Positions 25,345 through 33,224 of a stretch of 34,025 nucleotides of DNA are shown here, one piece after another; positions within the stretch are counted from its first letter, which is position 1, and every line of letters begins with the position of its first letter. This DNA comes from a virus, in IMG/VR virus record IMGVR_UViG_3300024520_000287, positions 1-34,025 of that record. The stretch is one strand, 5' to 3'. The notes below the pieces were generated by a model, which was given only the letters and a program-made list of their open reading frames with translations, did no database searches and was not told the DNA's origin. The translations under genes were made by a program, and so were the position numbers.

Positions 25345-25604
25345 TGGCAGTGACCGCAATTACACCAGGGAGCAACCACGCCGGTGTGGATAACCTTGAG
25401 GGGTTCTCTATCCAAGAGGACGCTGGAGCTGCGGCTGTCATCGAACTACGGAAGGCTGTAGTCGGTGGACAGGTCGTTATCTACTTGAACCTTGCGGCCA
25501 ATGAGACCGCAACTATCCAGTTCGGCAATGCCCTCAGCTTTGAGGGAGGTTGCTATGTGAAGGAAGTCTCGGGGTCTGTCACCGGCGTCCTCTGGGGGGA
25601 ATAG
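25344..25604 (+). CDS. Small beta-sandwich virion protein (hypothetical)
   Basis: An 86-residue protein made of short strands (IELRKAVVGGQVVIYLNLAA, about 33-52) ending in SGSVTGVLWGE. Small proteins of this form occur in phage tail and decoration regions. It starts on the last base of the endolysin stop and ends 3 nt before a fibre-like gene. Its exact role is unknown. The single Cys is probably structural. Confidence 0.5.
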   Translation: MAVTAITPGSNHAGVDNLEGFSIQEDAGAAAVIELRKAVVGGQVVIYLNLAANETATIQFGNALSFEGGCYVKEVSGSVTGVLWGE

Positions 25605-25607
25605 GCA

Positions 25608-26639
25608 ATGTCTCTACTCCTTCTTGAAGGGTTTGATGATGGCGAGTGGGACTCACGATGGAGCACGTTCAGCGTGGCCACAGGGGTGGGTACCAACGAT
25701 GCTCCCATTGGACAGAGCTTCATAACCGACCGTGATGTAGAGCTGAAGTGGACGCTCCCAACTGGCAGCGCGGATGACACGGTGACTGTGGGCTTCTGGT
25801 GTAAGTTGGAAGCCACCATCATAAGCACTGCCGCAGAGGGCAACGCTCCATTCAGATACAGGGATGGTAGCACCATCCACTTGAACGGACGGGTGACGGC
25901 CACGGGTGCCATTGCCATGTACCGCGGCAGCACGTTGCTTGGGACCTCAGACGCGATCTTCACGGCCGGTAGTGCTGTGGCTCACTACATCGAAATTCAG
26001 ATGACAATTCATGACTCCACTGGTGCCATCACGATCATGGCTGACAATACCGAGGTCCTTGCTCTAACCGGCATCGACACACAGAATGGTGGTGCGGCAG
26101 AGATCAATGTGATTGAGTTCCACGAGGGGACGGATGATAAGACGCGTATTCAGATCAGTGACATCTATGTCACTAATGAGGTAGGCGACTCTCCATACAA
26201 CTCCTTCCTTGGACCCCTCATTGTCGAGACCCTCTTCCCTGATGGGAATGGGACGGACAGTGACTTCACTGGGTCAGATGCGGACTCGACGGACAACTAC
26301 CTACATGTGGATGAGTCACCAACTCATGATTCGGACACCTCTTATGTGGAGTCCACAACTAATACGAACCGAGACACGTACACATTTGGTGCTCTAGTCA
26401 GCACGACGGGTGCTCTGCGTGGAATTATGGCAACTGCTGTGGCAAAGCACGGAGGTGGTGGGGACAACATCCTCATGTCCACTCGTCCTATTGCGACGGA
26501 CCACGACTCTAGTGCGTATGCACTGACAGCGGCGTACGCTCCGGTCGATCACGTATGGCAAATCTCACCCGAGACATCCAGTGCTTGGACCATCGCTGAG
26601 GTCAACGACTCAGAGTTCGGTATTGAGAATACGTCCTGA
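25608..26639 (+). CDS. Tail-fibre/receptor-binding-like protein with LamG-like domain
   Basis: A 343-residue beta-rich protein. Residues 1-195 look like a concanavalin A/LamG-type lectin fold: the start SLLLLEGFDDGEWDSRWST, then a GFWCKLEA strand and IEIQMTIHDSTGAITIMAD. Residues 200-343 form a second beta domain, starting with PDGNGTDSDFTGSDADSTDN. This two-part plan is common in proteins at the tail tip that bind glycans or other surface features of the host. It overlaps the start of the next small gene (TGATG). Direct evidence for host binding is lacking. Confidence 0.6.
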   Translation: MSLLLLEGFDDGEWDSRWSTFSVATGVGTNDAPIGQSFITDRDVELKWTLPTGSADDTVTVGFWCKLEATIISTAAEGNAPFRYRDGSTIHLNGRVTATGAIAMYRGSTLLGTSDAIFTAGSAVAHYIEIQMTIHDSTGAITIMADNTEVLALTGIDTQNGGAAEINVIEFHEGTDDKTRIQISDIYVTNEVGDSPYNSFLGPLIVETLFPDGNGTDSDFTGSDADSTDNYLHVDESPTHDSDTSYVESTTNTNRDTYTFGALVSTTGALRGIMATAVAKHGGGGDNILMSTRPIATDHDSSAYALTAAYAPVDHVWQISPETSSAWTIAEVNDSEFGIENTS

Positions 26640-26815
26640 TGACTGTCCGTTCAACACGCCACTCAGTTCAGGTTGCTGTTAAGCCAGACAACATGCGGGT
26701 GACTCGGGCCTCCGTGCAGGTGGCAGTCAGTACGGTCTATGTACCAGTTGGTGGACGAAACCAGCAGCTCAAGCTGGTGGGTCAACCAGGAACTCCACTG
26801 ATTACAGGAGGCTGA
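26639..26815 (+). CDS. Small 58-aa protein with repeated TRxSVQVAV motif
   Basis: A short gene starting on the final base of the preceding stop (TGATG). Residues 6-14 and 22-30 repeat the pattern T-R-x-S-V-Q-V-A-V with a 16-residue period, which suggests two matching strands. The C-terminus is Gly/Pro rich. Small proteins with such repeats occur near tail fibre genes. Its last 14 nt overlap the 3' end of the convergent nuclease gene on the opposite strand. No function is known. Confidence 0.55.
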   Translation: MTVRSTRHSVQVAVKPDNMRVTRASVQVAVSTVYVPVGGRNQQLKLVGQPGTPLITGG

Positions 26816-27080
26816 GTGCTTCTTCTACTGAGGTTACTACGCCAACTGTTCCACCCGCTGCCTCTATGGCATCTAGGAATGCCTGTTGGCGCATGGTCAC
26901 AGTATGACGAGTCTCGGGACGCTTAACTTCCATGCCGATGAACTGGCCTTGGTAGCAGACCAGTAAGTCGGGGAGTCCAGCAGTATGAATGGAGCCGTGG
27001 GTCTTTACGACCCAGGCTCCATTCTTCGTGAGCATCTTCTTGATGCTGTTGACGATGTCTTTCTCTAGGGGAGAAGGCAT
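26802..27080 (-). CDS. VRR-NUC nuclease
   Basis: A 92-residue stand-alone VRR-NUC domain of the PD-(D/E)XK superfamily. The motif GLPDLL (35-40, Asp38) is followed by GMEVKRPE (49-56, Glu51 and Lys53), then TMRQQAFLDAIEAAGGTVGV and the closing VTSVEEALSLL helix, all in the family order. Such phage enzymes cut branched DNA, such as Holliday junctions, and may resolve replication or recombination intermediates before packaging. It is the last gene of the leftward block and overlaps the preceding small membrane gene by 16 nt. Confidence 0.8.
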   Translation of the reverse strand: MPSPLEKDIVNSIKKMLTKNGAWVVKTHGSIHTAGLPDLLVCYQGQFIGMEVKRPETRHTVTMRQQAFLDAIEAAGGTVGVVTSVEEALSLL

Positions 27081-27232
27081 GACCCGTCCGCCCAGATGTG
27101 GCCCTGCTCAATGCAGGTCCTTGCAACTTCGGCGTTCAGTCCGTCAAGACGGGAGAGTCCTACGAACAGTCCTAGGCAGACAATGACTACTGCGATGGCT
27201 ACGATTAGTACAGTGGTGTCTACTTCCCTCAT
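27065..27232 (-). CDS. 55-aa single-span membrane protein
   Basis: ATG at 27232 overlaps the stop of the upstream gene by 4 nt (ATGA), and the stop TAG at 27065-27067 lies inside the nuclease gene start. Residues 7-26 form one hydrophobic span (TTVLIVAIAVVIVCLGLFVG). A short soluble tail carries two Cys (40 and 52) and one His. There is no clear ribosome binding site, so translation likely depends on coupling. No family is recognised. A membrane protein in a replication block may anchor replication or block superinfection, but that is speculation. Confidence 0.6.
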   Translation of the reverse strand: MREVDTTVLIVAIAVVIVCLGLFVGLSRLDGLNAEVARTCIEQGHIWADGSCLLP

Positions 27233-27648
27233 AGTTCTGTCACGTCCGATGATGGCGCCGACACCAGGGGCGTGTGCCTGCTGACGTTGGTCCAGAACTC
27301 ACCGGAGTCATCGTCCTTTGCTTCCTTGGCGATGGTGACAACACACTGGTTGCCAACGAGAGCGTTAGGATCGAGTGCGCCTATCGGGGCACCTGCGGCA
27401 ATGGGGAAGCCGAGGGCGTTGAAGACCTCTCTGATCTTCCACTTGCCTCCGCCCTCGTGGTACACACGAGTGTAGACACTGAGGCCCTTAACCTGGAAAG
27501 TGAACTTCCAACCTGGGTTACCCGTGCTAGCTGTGATGTCTTCGACAGCGATGCAGGTTGCTTCGTAGTCTCCTGGTGTGAGGTCTTCATAGCTGATTCT
27601 TTCCTTGAAGTCGTCTTCTGTGAATTGGATTTGTGCTGGTGTTGCCAT
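27229..27648 (-). CDS. DUF669-like protein, probable ssDNA-binding partner of Sak4
   Basis: A 139-residue, beta-rich acidic protein. The opening with GDYEATCIAVEDITASTGNP (about 26-45), the following WKFTFQV strand and the VTIAKEAKDDDSG segment resemble DUF669-type proteins. Their genes sit next to Sak4-like ATPases in many phages and they are thought to bind single-stranded DNA. The C-terminus is acidic. Its ribosome binding site, AAGGAG, lies inside the 3' end of the Sak4-like gene, 7 nt before the ATG. No separate SSB is seen in the window, which supports this role. Confidence 0.6.
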   Translation of the reverse strand: MATPAQIQFTEDDFKERISYEDLTPGDYEATCIAVEDITASTGNPGWKFTFQVKGLSVYTRVYHEGGGKWKIREVFNALGFPIAAGAPIGALDPNALVGNQCVVTIAKEAKDDDSGEFWTNVSRHTPLVSAPSSDVTEL

Positions 27649-27649
27649 T

Positions 27650-28351
27650 CTATTTCTCCTTCGTGATCTTGATTAGCTTGGGGATGGTGAGTCCTGTTAC
27701 CTTCGGGGGCAGGCCGAGGTCTCTGTGACCTACCTGCGACCGTGTCTCGGGTCCGAAGATGACTTGGCGTTCGATGTCTTGGGGGGTGGCTCCGGCTCGC
27801 ACGATGGCGAGGCGTCCGATCACATCGGGTATCGGCATGAGCACCTTGAGTATAGAGGGGGTCACGTCAGGTGTGAGTGGGTACTGTCCTGCTTCCAGGT
27901 CTACAGCGTCCCTCTCTCGCAGCTGTGCTGTGAAGATGACGTTCATGGGTAGTGTGTTGAGTTGGAGTATCTTGTGTCGGATCATCGCACCGATGGCACC
28001 GTACGCTTGGCGTGCGTCTGCCTTCGGGTCGAGGATGTTGTCCATGAGGCCCACCTTCGCACCGGCTACCTCTTGCAGCATGGTCACACTGTCAAGGATG
28101 ACTGACTCATAGCCATGGCCTCCCATGGTGAGCTCCTTGACAGCTGTGTCCATGTCTGCCCAGGTTGCGATGGGGAGGACATCAGCTCCGCTGTTACGGA
28201 CTGACATAGTACCCCCCTCAGTGTCGAGGAAGAGAGCCTTCGGTGCTGTCGCAGCGAGGGTGGTCTTCCCGACTTTGGCTGGTCCAAAGAGCAGCAGCTT
28301 GAGCTTCCGCACCTTGGAGGCAGGGCCTGCGGTGGATAGTAATGTGGTCAT
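27650..28351 (-). CDS. Sak4-like RecA-family ATPase (recombinase)
   Basis: A 233-residue P-loop ATPase. Walker A is GPAKVGKT (23-30) and Walker B ends at Asp87 (SVILDS). The short RecA core without the long N- and C-terminal domains fits Sak4/AAA_24 proteins, single-strand annealing or strand-exchange recombinases of phages. It overlaps the upstream Cas4-like nuclease gene by 4 nt and precedes the DUF669-like gene, a common trio for phage recombination: nuclease, recombinase and ssDNA-binding protein. It may instead serve recombination-dependent replication. Confidence 0.75.
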   Translation of the reverse strand: MTTLLSTAGPASKVRKLKLLLFGPAKVGKTTLAATAPKALFLDTEGGTMSVRNSGADVLPIATWADMDTAVKELTMGGHGYESVILDSVTMLQEVAGAKVGLMDNILDPKADARQAYGAIGAMIRHKILQLNTLPMNVIFTAQLRERDAVDLEAGQYPLTPDVTPSILKVLMPIPDVIGRLAIVRAGATPQDIERQVIFGPETRSQVGHRDLGLPPKVTGLTIPKLIKITKEK

Positions 28352-29274
28352 GCGGTCTCCCTTGGTGGGCGTTCTACATAGTTCAACAACACAATGTCTG
28401 TGTTTATTCCCAGAAGTTCTGCGTGGCAGAGTGGCTGGAACTCACACTTGGCACAAGCCATGGCACCAGCGAACTTGCTGACGACGTGGCGTGGGAAGGG
28501 CGCATCAAAAAAGTGCTCCTTCCAGTCCATCTCGGTGAGCACCGCGTCGGTATCCGCGATGCACTGGTCCACAGCACTGTCGGGTGCGATGATGTAGTGC
28601 CTCTGGAAATACCTGTCCGGTGAGTGCTTGAGTATGTTGAGCTTGTCTTGTGTCTCTGAGTCGAGCGTACCTGTCTTGTCTGCGAACGCTTTGAGTGTGT
28701 CGTAGTCGGTGTCGATGGAGCGGACCGCACTGATGCGGCTGCCGTCCTTGATGAGCTTGGGTTGGGTGGGGGCCTTGGTCCTGATGTAGTTGAACAGGAA
28801 GCCTCGCACGTTGGGGTAGAGGAGCCGCACACCTGCGATGTACAGGAGGTGCTGGAAGTCTGTCATGTTGTACTCGTCCCACTCGTCAGGGATGTTGGCT
28901 GTGGTCTTGTGGTCCACTACCCATACGTCGTCCCCAATCTGCACGATGAGGTCAGGGATGAACACGAGTTTGTGCTCTCCGATCTCCAGGTGGAACTCTT
29001 CCTCCACGGAGAGTACCTCCCAGTCATCGTCGTCCCATTTATTGAAGTACCTCTCCATAAGGGCATAGTTTTCGGGGGAAGCGGCAAGGATTGCATCACC
29101 AAGGCTTTGGTCTGGGTCGTAGGTCGCCTCAAGCAGAGCGTGCAGGTCACTGCCCCGCTCGAAGTACTTGGGCCTATCCTCTGGCTTGACTTCAAGCCTG
29201 TCGATGTACTTGTACTTCCACTTGAGTTGGCACCGCTGGAACAGCTTGAGTGCGGAGTGGCTATAGATTCTCAT
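28348..29274 (-). CDS. Cas4/RecB-like PD-(D/E)XK nuclease with Fe-S cysteines
   Basis: A 308-residue nuclease. The core shows His45 (GSDLHALLE), Asp108 (FIPDLIV) and Asp121/Lys123 (VVDHKTT), the standard RecB/Cas4 active-site order. One Cys near the N-terminus (Cys15, in FQRCQLKW) and three near the C-terminus (Cys274, Cys277, Cys283; CAKCEFQPLC) match the four ligands of an iron-sulphur cluster in Cas4/AddB-like enzymes. It likely resects DNA ends for the recombinase encoded next. I prefer ATG 29274, which overlaps the polymerase stop as ATGA with GGAGAG upstream, over the ATG 15 nt earlier. No CRISPR array is present. Confidence 0.8.
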   Translation of the reverse strand: MRIYSHSALKLFQRCQLKWKYKYIDRLEVKPEDRPKYFERGSDLHALLEATYDPDQSLGDAILAASPENYALMERYFNKWDDDDWEVLSVEEEFHLEIGEHKLVFIPDLIVQIGDDVWVVDHKTTANIPDEWDEYNMTDFQHLLYIAGVRLLYPNVRGFLFNYIRTKAPTQPKLIKDGSRISAVRSIDTDYDTLKAFADKTGTLDSETQDKLNILKHSPDRYFQRHYIIAPDSAVDQCIADTDAVLTEMDWKEHFFDAPFPRHVVSKFAGAMACAKCEFQPLCHAELLGINTDIVLLNYVERPPRETA

Positions 29275-31052
29275 GTTGTCTCTCCCCATGTGGGTCCTAC
29301 CTTGACATCTACCTTGAGGGGTACCCCAATCTCGATGCCGAAGGCTTCGTTGATATCGTCCGTGTCTTCCATGTACTCCTTCACCAGACCCACAAGCCGA
29401 AGCTCGTCATCAGGTACCAGGAGGATGATCGAGTCATGCACCGTGATGAATGCTCTAGTCTCGTGGCTCTTCAGTATAGCATGGAGGTGTGACAGTTTGT
29501 AGAGTGTGATGTCTGAGGCCACAGACTGGACAGGTGAGTTGACTGCCTGCCTCTCGCTGCCACCCTTGAACTTCCAGTCAGGACTGAGGATTTCAGGGAG
29601 GGGGCGCCAACGTCCGAGCACCGTAGTGATGCCTCCGTTGGTGCGTGCCTCTTTGATGCAGGCCTCGTGGAACTTCTCGATGGCGGGGTATGCTGCGAAC
29701 CACTGGGCCCTGATGGCCTCGGCCTGGGACTCGGTGAGCTCCAGTCCGTACTCCAGGGCTGCGATGTCTTTCAGCTTGCGGTAGCCTGCTCCGTAGAGGA
29801 GCCCGAAGTTCGCTGTCTTACCTGTCTGCCTGTTCACACCGAGGGCGTCTGCCGTGGTCTGGTGCAGGTCTTCGTTGTTGAAGAACGCATCGAGCATGGC
29901 CTCTTCACCTGCGAGCCACGCTACGATGCGGAGCTCCAGCTGTGAGTAGTCTAGCTCCACAACCTGGTACCCCTCGACTCCACCGAAGATGCTTCTGATG
30001 GCGTCGTCCTTGGGTACCTGTTGGATGTTGGGCATCTCACTGGACAGCCTACCTGTCTTGACGAAGGCTGGCTTGTACCGTGGGTGCAGCCTGCCGTCGT
30101 AGCTTGCGTGCTCTCCCCATGGGATGAGGCTGGCGGTGAGGAGCTTCCGCTCGGAGCGGAGCTCTTGGATGAGAGGCACGATGTTGTGCAGCTTCTCAAT
30201 CTTCTGGAGGGTGGCTGCGTTAGTGGAGGGAGCACCCTTCTCGGTGAACCCCATGACGGGGAGGCCGAGCTTCCCGTACAGCACCTTGCGTAGCTGGAGC
30301 ACAGAGTTGGGGTTGAGCTCGGGCTCGCCTGCCACCTCTCTGATGTGCTCAAGGAGCTCATCCACGATGTCTATCGTGACGTCGGTGATATCGTTCAGTG
30401 TGTCGTGGACTACGGGCACACCCTGCCACTCCATGTCTGCGAGAGTACGCATGGCTGGAGCAAGGAGCTTCTCGTTCAGTCTCAGTAGGTCTGGGTTCTG
30501 TTCGAGGGCTGCGAGCATGGGCTCGGCCAGTCGGTAGGTAATGTCTGCATCGTTGGCGCAGAGCTGACCGAGCACGTCGAGCGACTCTTCCTCTGGCTTC
30601 TTGTAGTCGATGTCTTTCCAAGGTACCTCACCTAGCCAGCGTTGGGCCAGGGCTTCCAGTCCCTTGGAGGCCTCGACGTCCAGCAGGTACTGGAGGCCTA
30701 GTGTGTCCACCCAGGTGTCTGGTGTCAGATCGACTCCGTACTGGCGCATGACCAGGAGGTCGAAAGCACCATTCTGCATAACCCAATATCCGTCTCTGCC
30801 GCGAGCAGGAAAATTCTTCCAGATTACCGAGAGCAGGTCTAAGGAATTATCGGGCGCTTCAGGATGCTCTACGGGTATAACGAAAGCGTGGCCTTCATGT
30901 GTCGTGATAGCAACGACGAGGAGCTTGAAGTCTGGGTGGTACCACGGGACCGCCGTGGTCTCGGTATCGAGAGACGCAAAGGGCGCCTCATCGAGATAGG
31001 TGGCGAGGTTCTCAGCTTGTTCGGTGGTAGTAATCCAATGCTCAACAGTCAT
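29271..31052 (-). CDS. polA: Family A DNA polymerase with 3'-5' exonuclease domain
   Basis: Replicative polymerase of 593 residues, shorter than bacterial Pol I because there is no 5' nuclease domain. The exonuclease part has DTET (Asp29, Glu31), NGAFDLL (Asp98) and ANDAD (Asp168). The Tyr that normally sits four residues before the last Asp is Leu164. The polymerase part has motif A DYSQLELR (369-375, Asp368), motif B R-x3-K-x3-F-x3-Y-G (Arg408, Lys412, Phe416, Tyr420) and motif C VHDS (538-541). Phe416 matches Phe762 of E. coli Pol I. It starts at the stop of the zinc-ribbon gene (TGATG) and overlaps the nuclease gene downstream. Confidence 0.9.
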   Translation of the reverse strand: MTVEHWITTTEQAENLATYLDEAPFASLDTETTAVPWYHPDFKLLVVAITTHEGHAFVIPVEHPEAPDNSLDLLSVIWKNFPARGRDGYWVMQNGAFDLLVMRQYGVDLTPDTWVDTLGLQYLLDVEASKGLEALAQRWLGEVPWKDIDYKKPEEESLDVLGQLCANDADITYRLAEPMLAALEQNPDLLRLNEKLLAPAMRTLADMEWQGVPVVHDTLNDITDVTIDIVDELLEHIREVAGEPELNPNSVLQLRKVLYGKLGLPVMGFTEKGAPSTNAATLQKIEKLHNIVPLIQELRSERKLLTASLIPWGEHASYDGRLHPRYKPAFVKTGRLSSEMPNIQQVPKDDAIRSIFGGVEGYQVVELDYSQLELRIVAWLAGEEAMLDAFFNNEDLHQTTADALGVNRQTGKTANFGLLYGAGYRKLKDIAALEYGLELTESQAEAIRAQWFAAYPAIEKFHEACIKEARTNGGITTVLGRWRPLPEILSPDWKFKGGSERQAVNSPVQSVASDITLYKLSHLHAILKSHETRAFITVHDSIILLVPDDELRLVGLVKEYMEDTDDINEAFGIEIGVPLKVDVKVGPTWGETT

Positions 31053-31174
31053 CAGTTTCCTTTCTTACGGCGCCTCTTGCGGCGCTTGGGCTCGTACATG
31101 TCGCACGCGGTGCAGAGGTTGTAGCCCTTGACGGGTACCTTCTCCCGCTTGCACCAGTGGCAGATAACGATCAT
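31052..31174 (-). CDS. 40-aa zinc-ribbon protein with basic tail
   Basis: A short gene between exonuclease and polymerase, coupled to both. ATG 31174 overlaps the exonuclease stop (ATGA), and its TGA overlaps the polymerase ATG (TGATG). Cys5, Cys8, Cys21 and Cys24 form a C-x2-C-x12-C-x2-C zinc ribbon. The last 12 residues (KRRKRRRKKGN) are almost all Lys and Arg, as in a nucleic-acid-binding tail. A longer form from ATG 31186 is possible. It probably binds DNA or RNA at the replication fork or regulates the operon; its partner is unknown. Confidence 0.7.
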   Translation of the reverse strand: MIVICHWCKREKVPVKGYNLCTACDMYEPKRRKRRRKKGN

Positions 31175-31923
31175 CTGCCCTTCCATTGGTGGAGGTACGG
31201 ACGGAGTGCTTCCCACAGGAGTGCGTTCACAATCACGTCAGCCTCGCAGCGCTCTGCAATGCGGAGGATGGCCTCTTCGTCTAGAATAATCGAAGCTGCC
31301 CAGTCATGCTTGGAGGGCTTGTCCTTCTGCACTGGCAGTCGGAAGAAGTCCGCAAGATTCTCCAGAGAATAGCCTTGAGGCCTCCCCTTGAAGCCGTGGC
31401 GAGCGATCTGATAGGTATCCCAATGTTGGCGTTTAGGCAGTAGCACATCAGAACGTCCATGTATAGCAAGTCTTCCTCTGAGAATGCCTGTATCAAACCC
31501 GATGGTATTGTGTCCGATGAGGATATCCGCTTCTTCCATCTTGCTAACTGTCCAGAGGAGGAGCGCGAGCTCCTTGCCAGGTCCGTCGCCATCAAAGTCG
31601 AAGAGAGTTCTCGTATCAATGTTTCCCGTAGCGAGATCAAGGAAAGAAGCCACGGTGAGTTGACCCATGAAAGTGTTGAGTCCAGTAGTTTCGAGGTCCC
31701 AGACGAAGGCTTTGACGGGAGTGAACTGTGTGACTGGCTCTCCCTTGTATCCTTCGACGTACTGCGGGGTGTTGTATTTCTTGTCAAGGTAGCGGACCTT
31801 TCCGTAGGTGAGGTGCAACATCTCAGCGATGGCACGGAGGCCGTAGGCCTTGCCAGTCTCTGGGTTGTGTTCGTACTTGTAGTGGTCGATCTGCTCGGCC
31901 AGCTCAAAGTCGGTGGGTGTCAT
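31171..31923 (-). CDS. DEDD 3'-5' exonuclease (RNase H fold) with N-terminal HTH-like part
   Basis: A 250-residue nuclease. Residues about 28-50 (LRAIAEMLHLTYGKVRYLDK) look like a helix-turn-helix. The exonuclease core follows with FVWDLETTGL (Asp76, Glu78), LIGHNTIGFDTG (Asp144) and a final CEADVIVNALLW (Asp229), the four acidic residues of DnaQ/YprB-like enzymes. It may proofread or trim DNA together with the polymerase encoded two genes on. It could instead act on RNA, as YprB-like enzymes do. It overlaps both neighbours by 4 nt. Confidence 0.75.
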   Translation of the reverse strand: MTPTDFELAEQIDHYKYEHNPETGKAYGLRAIAEMLHLTYGKVRYLDKKYNTPQYVEGYKGEPVTQFTPVKAFVWDLETTGLNTFMGQLTVASFLDLATGNIDTRTLFDFDGDGPGKELALLLWTVSKMEEADILIGHNTIGFDTGILRGRLAIHGRSDVLLPKRQHWDTYQIARHGFKGRPQGYSLENLADFFRLPVQKDKPSKHDWAASIILDEEAILRIAERCEADVIVNALLWEALRPYLHQWKGR

Positions 31924-33224
31924 GAAAGCTCCTTCGGTAGCAGCAGGGACGGGTCCTTGGTGACCATCGCTGCGATGTCATCTTTGTTCTGTAATGAGCT
32001 CAACACCAAGTCGTCCACAGTTATTCCACCTTTCGGTCCTTTCGCCACCATGTAGTAGTAGAAGCAGGGGTCTCCCTGTCCTATGCGGTGGATGCGGTCT
32101 TGGCTTTGGGCCCAGTCCTCGTAGGCGTACGACAGTGAGTGGTACACCATGTGACTGGCGTTGGTTAGGGTAATGGCCGTGGAGCCTGCGGTAATTTGGG
32201 CGAGGAATACGTCTGTTCGTCCCGCTTGGAAATCGTCCACGAGAGCACTACGTTGTGCAGGGGGAGTACTACCGTTGAGGTCCTGGACACCCAATCGGTG
32301 TGCAAGTCCTTGTCCTTCGGCCCTAAAGCGGTAGTAAACCACGACCTGTTCTCCGTTGTCACGGAGACCTTGTACGAATTCCGTGGTACTAGCCAGCTTT
32401 GAATCGCCGGTGATTTGAGATAGACGAAGGAGCTTCTCAAGAGGAGTCGTAGTGACCCAATCTCTTGCGACACCTTCTCTTGCCATTCGTCCGTAATCTC
32501 CATAGCTAGATTCACCCATGGGGACTGGAATATTGATGTGCGTTTTCTCGGGTAGGTCAAGGGTGTCCTCCTTCTTGGCGACCACTGTGAGTGGTCGAAT
32601 CTTGTCCTTCAATTCGTCTACGTTCTTGTAGCCCAGGAGCTCGTAGCCCCCGTAGCCTCCCCAGTTGGCGAAGTACTGCTTGAACTTGGTCCAGCTGATA
32701 CCTCCCCAGATGTCTGGGTCAATGGTCTTGTACTGTGAGTACAGGTCGAGCAGGTTCTTGGTCACAGGGGTGCCGCTGAGTGCGAGGACAGCTGTGTCCT
32801 TGCCCAGACGGTGCAGCACCTTGCTGCGCTTGGCTGTAGCGGTCTTGATCTTCTGCGCCTCGTCAAGGATGATGAGATCAAACTGGGCTGCCTTGATGGC
32901 ACGCTCAACAGAGGGCTCCAGGAGCACCTCGTAATTGATGATGGTGTACCCACTCTCATAGAGGGCATTATCCTTGATGAAATCAGCCTTGGCTTTTCGT
33001 GTACCCCTTGGAGCACAGTTTGCGACGTTCTCTAAGTCGAGCTCTGCCTGCCACACACCGATGGCGATAGCTGGGCACACCACGAGAATATCAAAGTAGT
33101 CGTGCTCGTAGGCCCAGCGGATTGCTGTGAGCGTCTTGCCCAGGCCCTGCTCAAAGGCCAGATAGCCCCCGCTAGGGGGTATCCGGTCTATGGCAGCCTC
33201 CTGATGAGCGTAGAGCTCTCTCAC
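31920..33224 (-). CDS. SNF2/DEAD-type DNA helicase
   Basis: A 434-residue superfamily 2 helicase. It has FEQGLGKT (Walker A, 24-31), LDEAQ (motif II, 120-124), LSGTP (motif III, 149-153) and the SNF2 motif VI in QSQDRIHRIGQ. Phages with this compact type use it for replication, fork remodelling or recombination. The start is GTG at 33224, with GAGG 5 nt upstream. It overlaps the stop of the nested zinc-ribbon gene by 4 nt (GTGA) and directly follows the stop of the gene in the other frame. The primary replicative helicase is more likely the RepA-like protein at the left end. Confidence 0.85.
   Translation of the reverse strand: MRELYAHQEAAIDRIPPSGGYLAFEQGLGKTLTAIRWAYEHDYFDILVVCPAIAIGVWQAELDLENVANCAPRGTRKAKADFIKDNALYESGYTIINYEVLLEPSVERAIKAAQFDLIILDEAQKIKTATAKRSKVLHRLGKDTAVLALSGTPVTKNLLDLYSQYKTIDPDIWGGISWTKFKQYFANWGGYGGYELLGYKNVDELKDKIRPLTVVAKKEDTLDLPEKTHINIPVPMGESSYGDYGRMAREGVARDWVTTTPLEKLLRLSQITGDSKLASTTEFVQGLRDNGEQVVVYYRFRAEGQGLAHRLGVQDLNGSTPPAQRSALVDDFQAGRTDVFLAQITAGSTAITLTNASHMVYHSLSYAYEDWAQSQDRIHRIGQGDPCFYYYMVAKGPKGGITVDDLVLSSLQNKDDIAAMVTKDPSLLLPKELS

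Noticed and set aside
26730-26800. Overlapping short hairpins (ACCAGC/GCTGGT and CTGGT/ACCAG) as a terminator
   Set aside because: Stems are 5-6 bp with no T-run on either strand, and they lie inside coding sequence.
28348-29274. Cas4-like gene as part of a CRISPR-Cas system
   Set aside because: No repeat array and no cas1, cas2 or effector genes; the neighbours are phage recombination genes.
28762-29502. 246-codon open frame on the + strand
   Set aside because: Antisense to the Cas4-like nuclease and polymerase, whose active-site motifs are clear.
31459-32055. 198-codon open frame on the + strand
   Set aside because: Antisense to the DEDD exonuclease and SNF2 helicase, both with full motifs.
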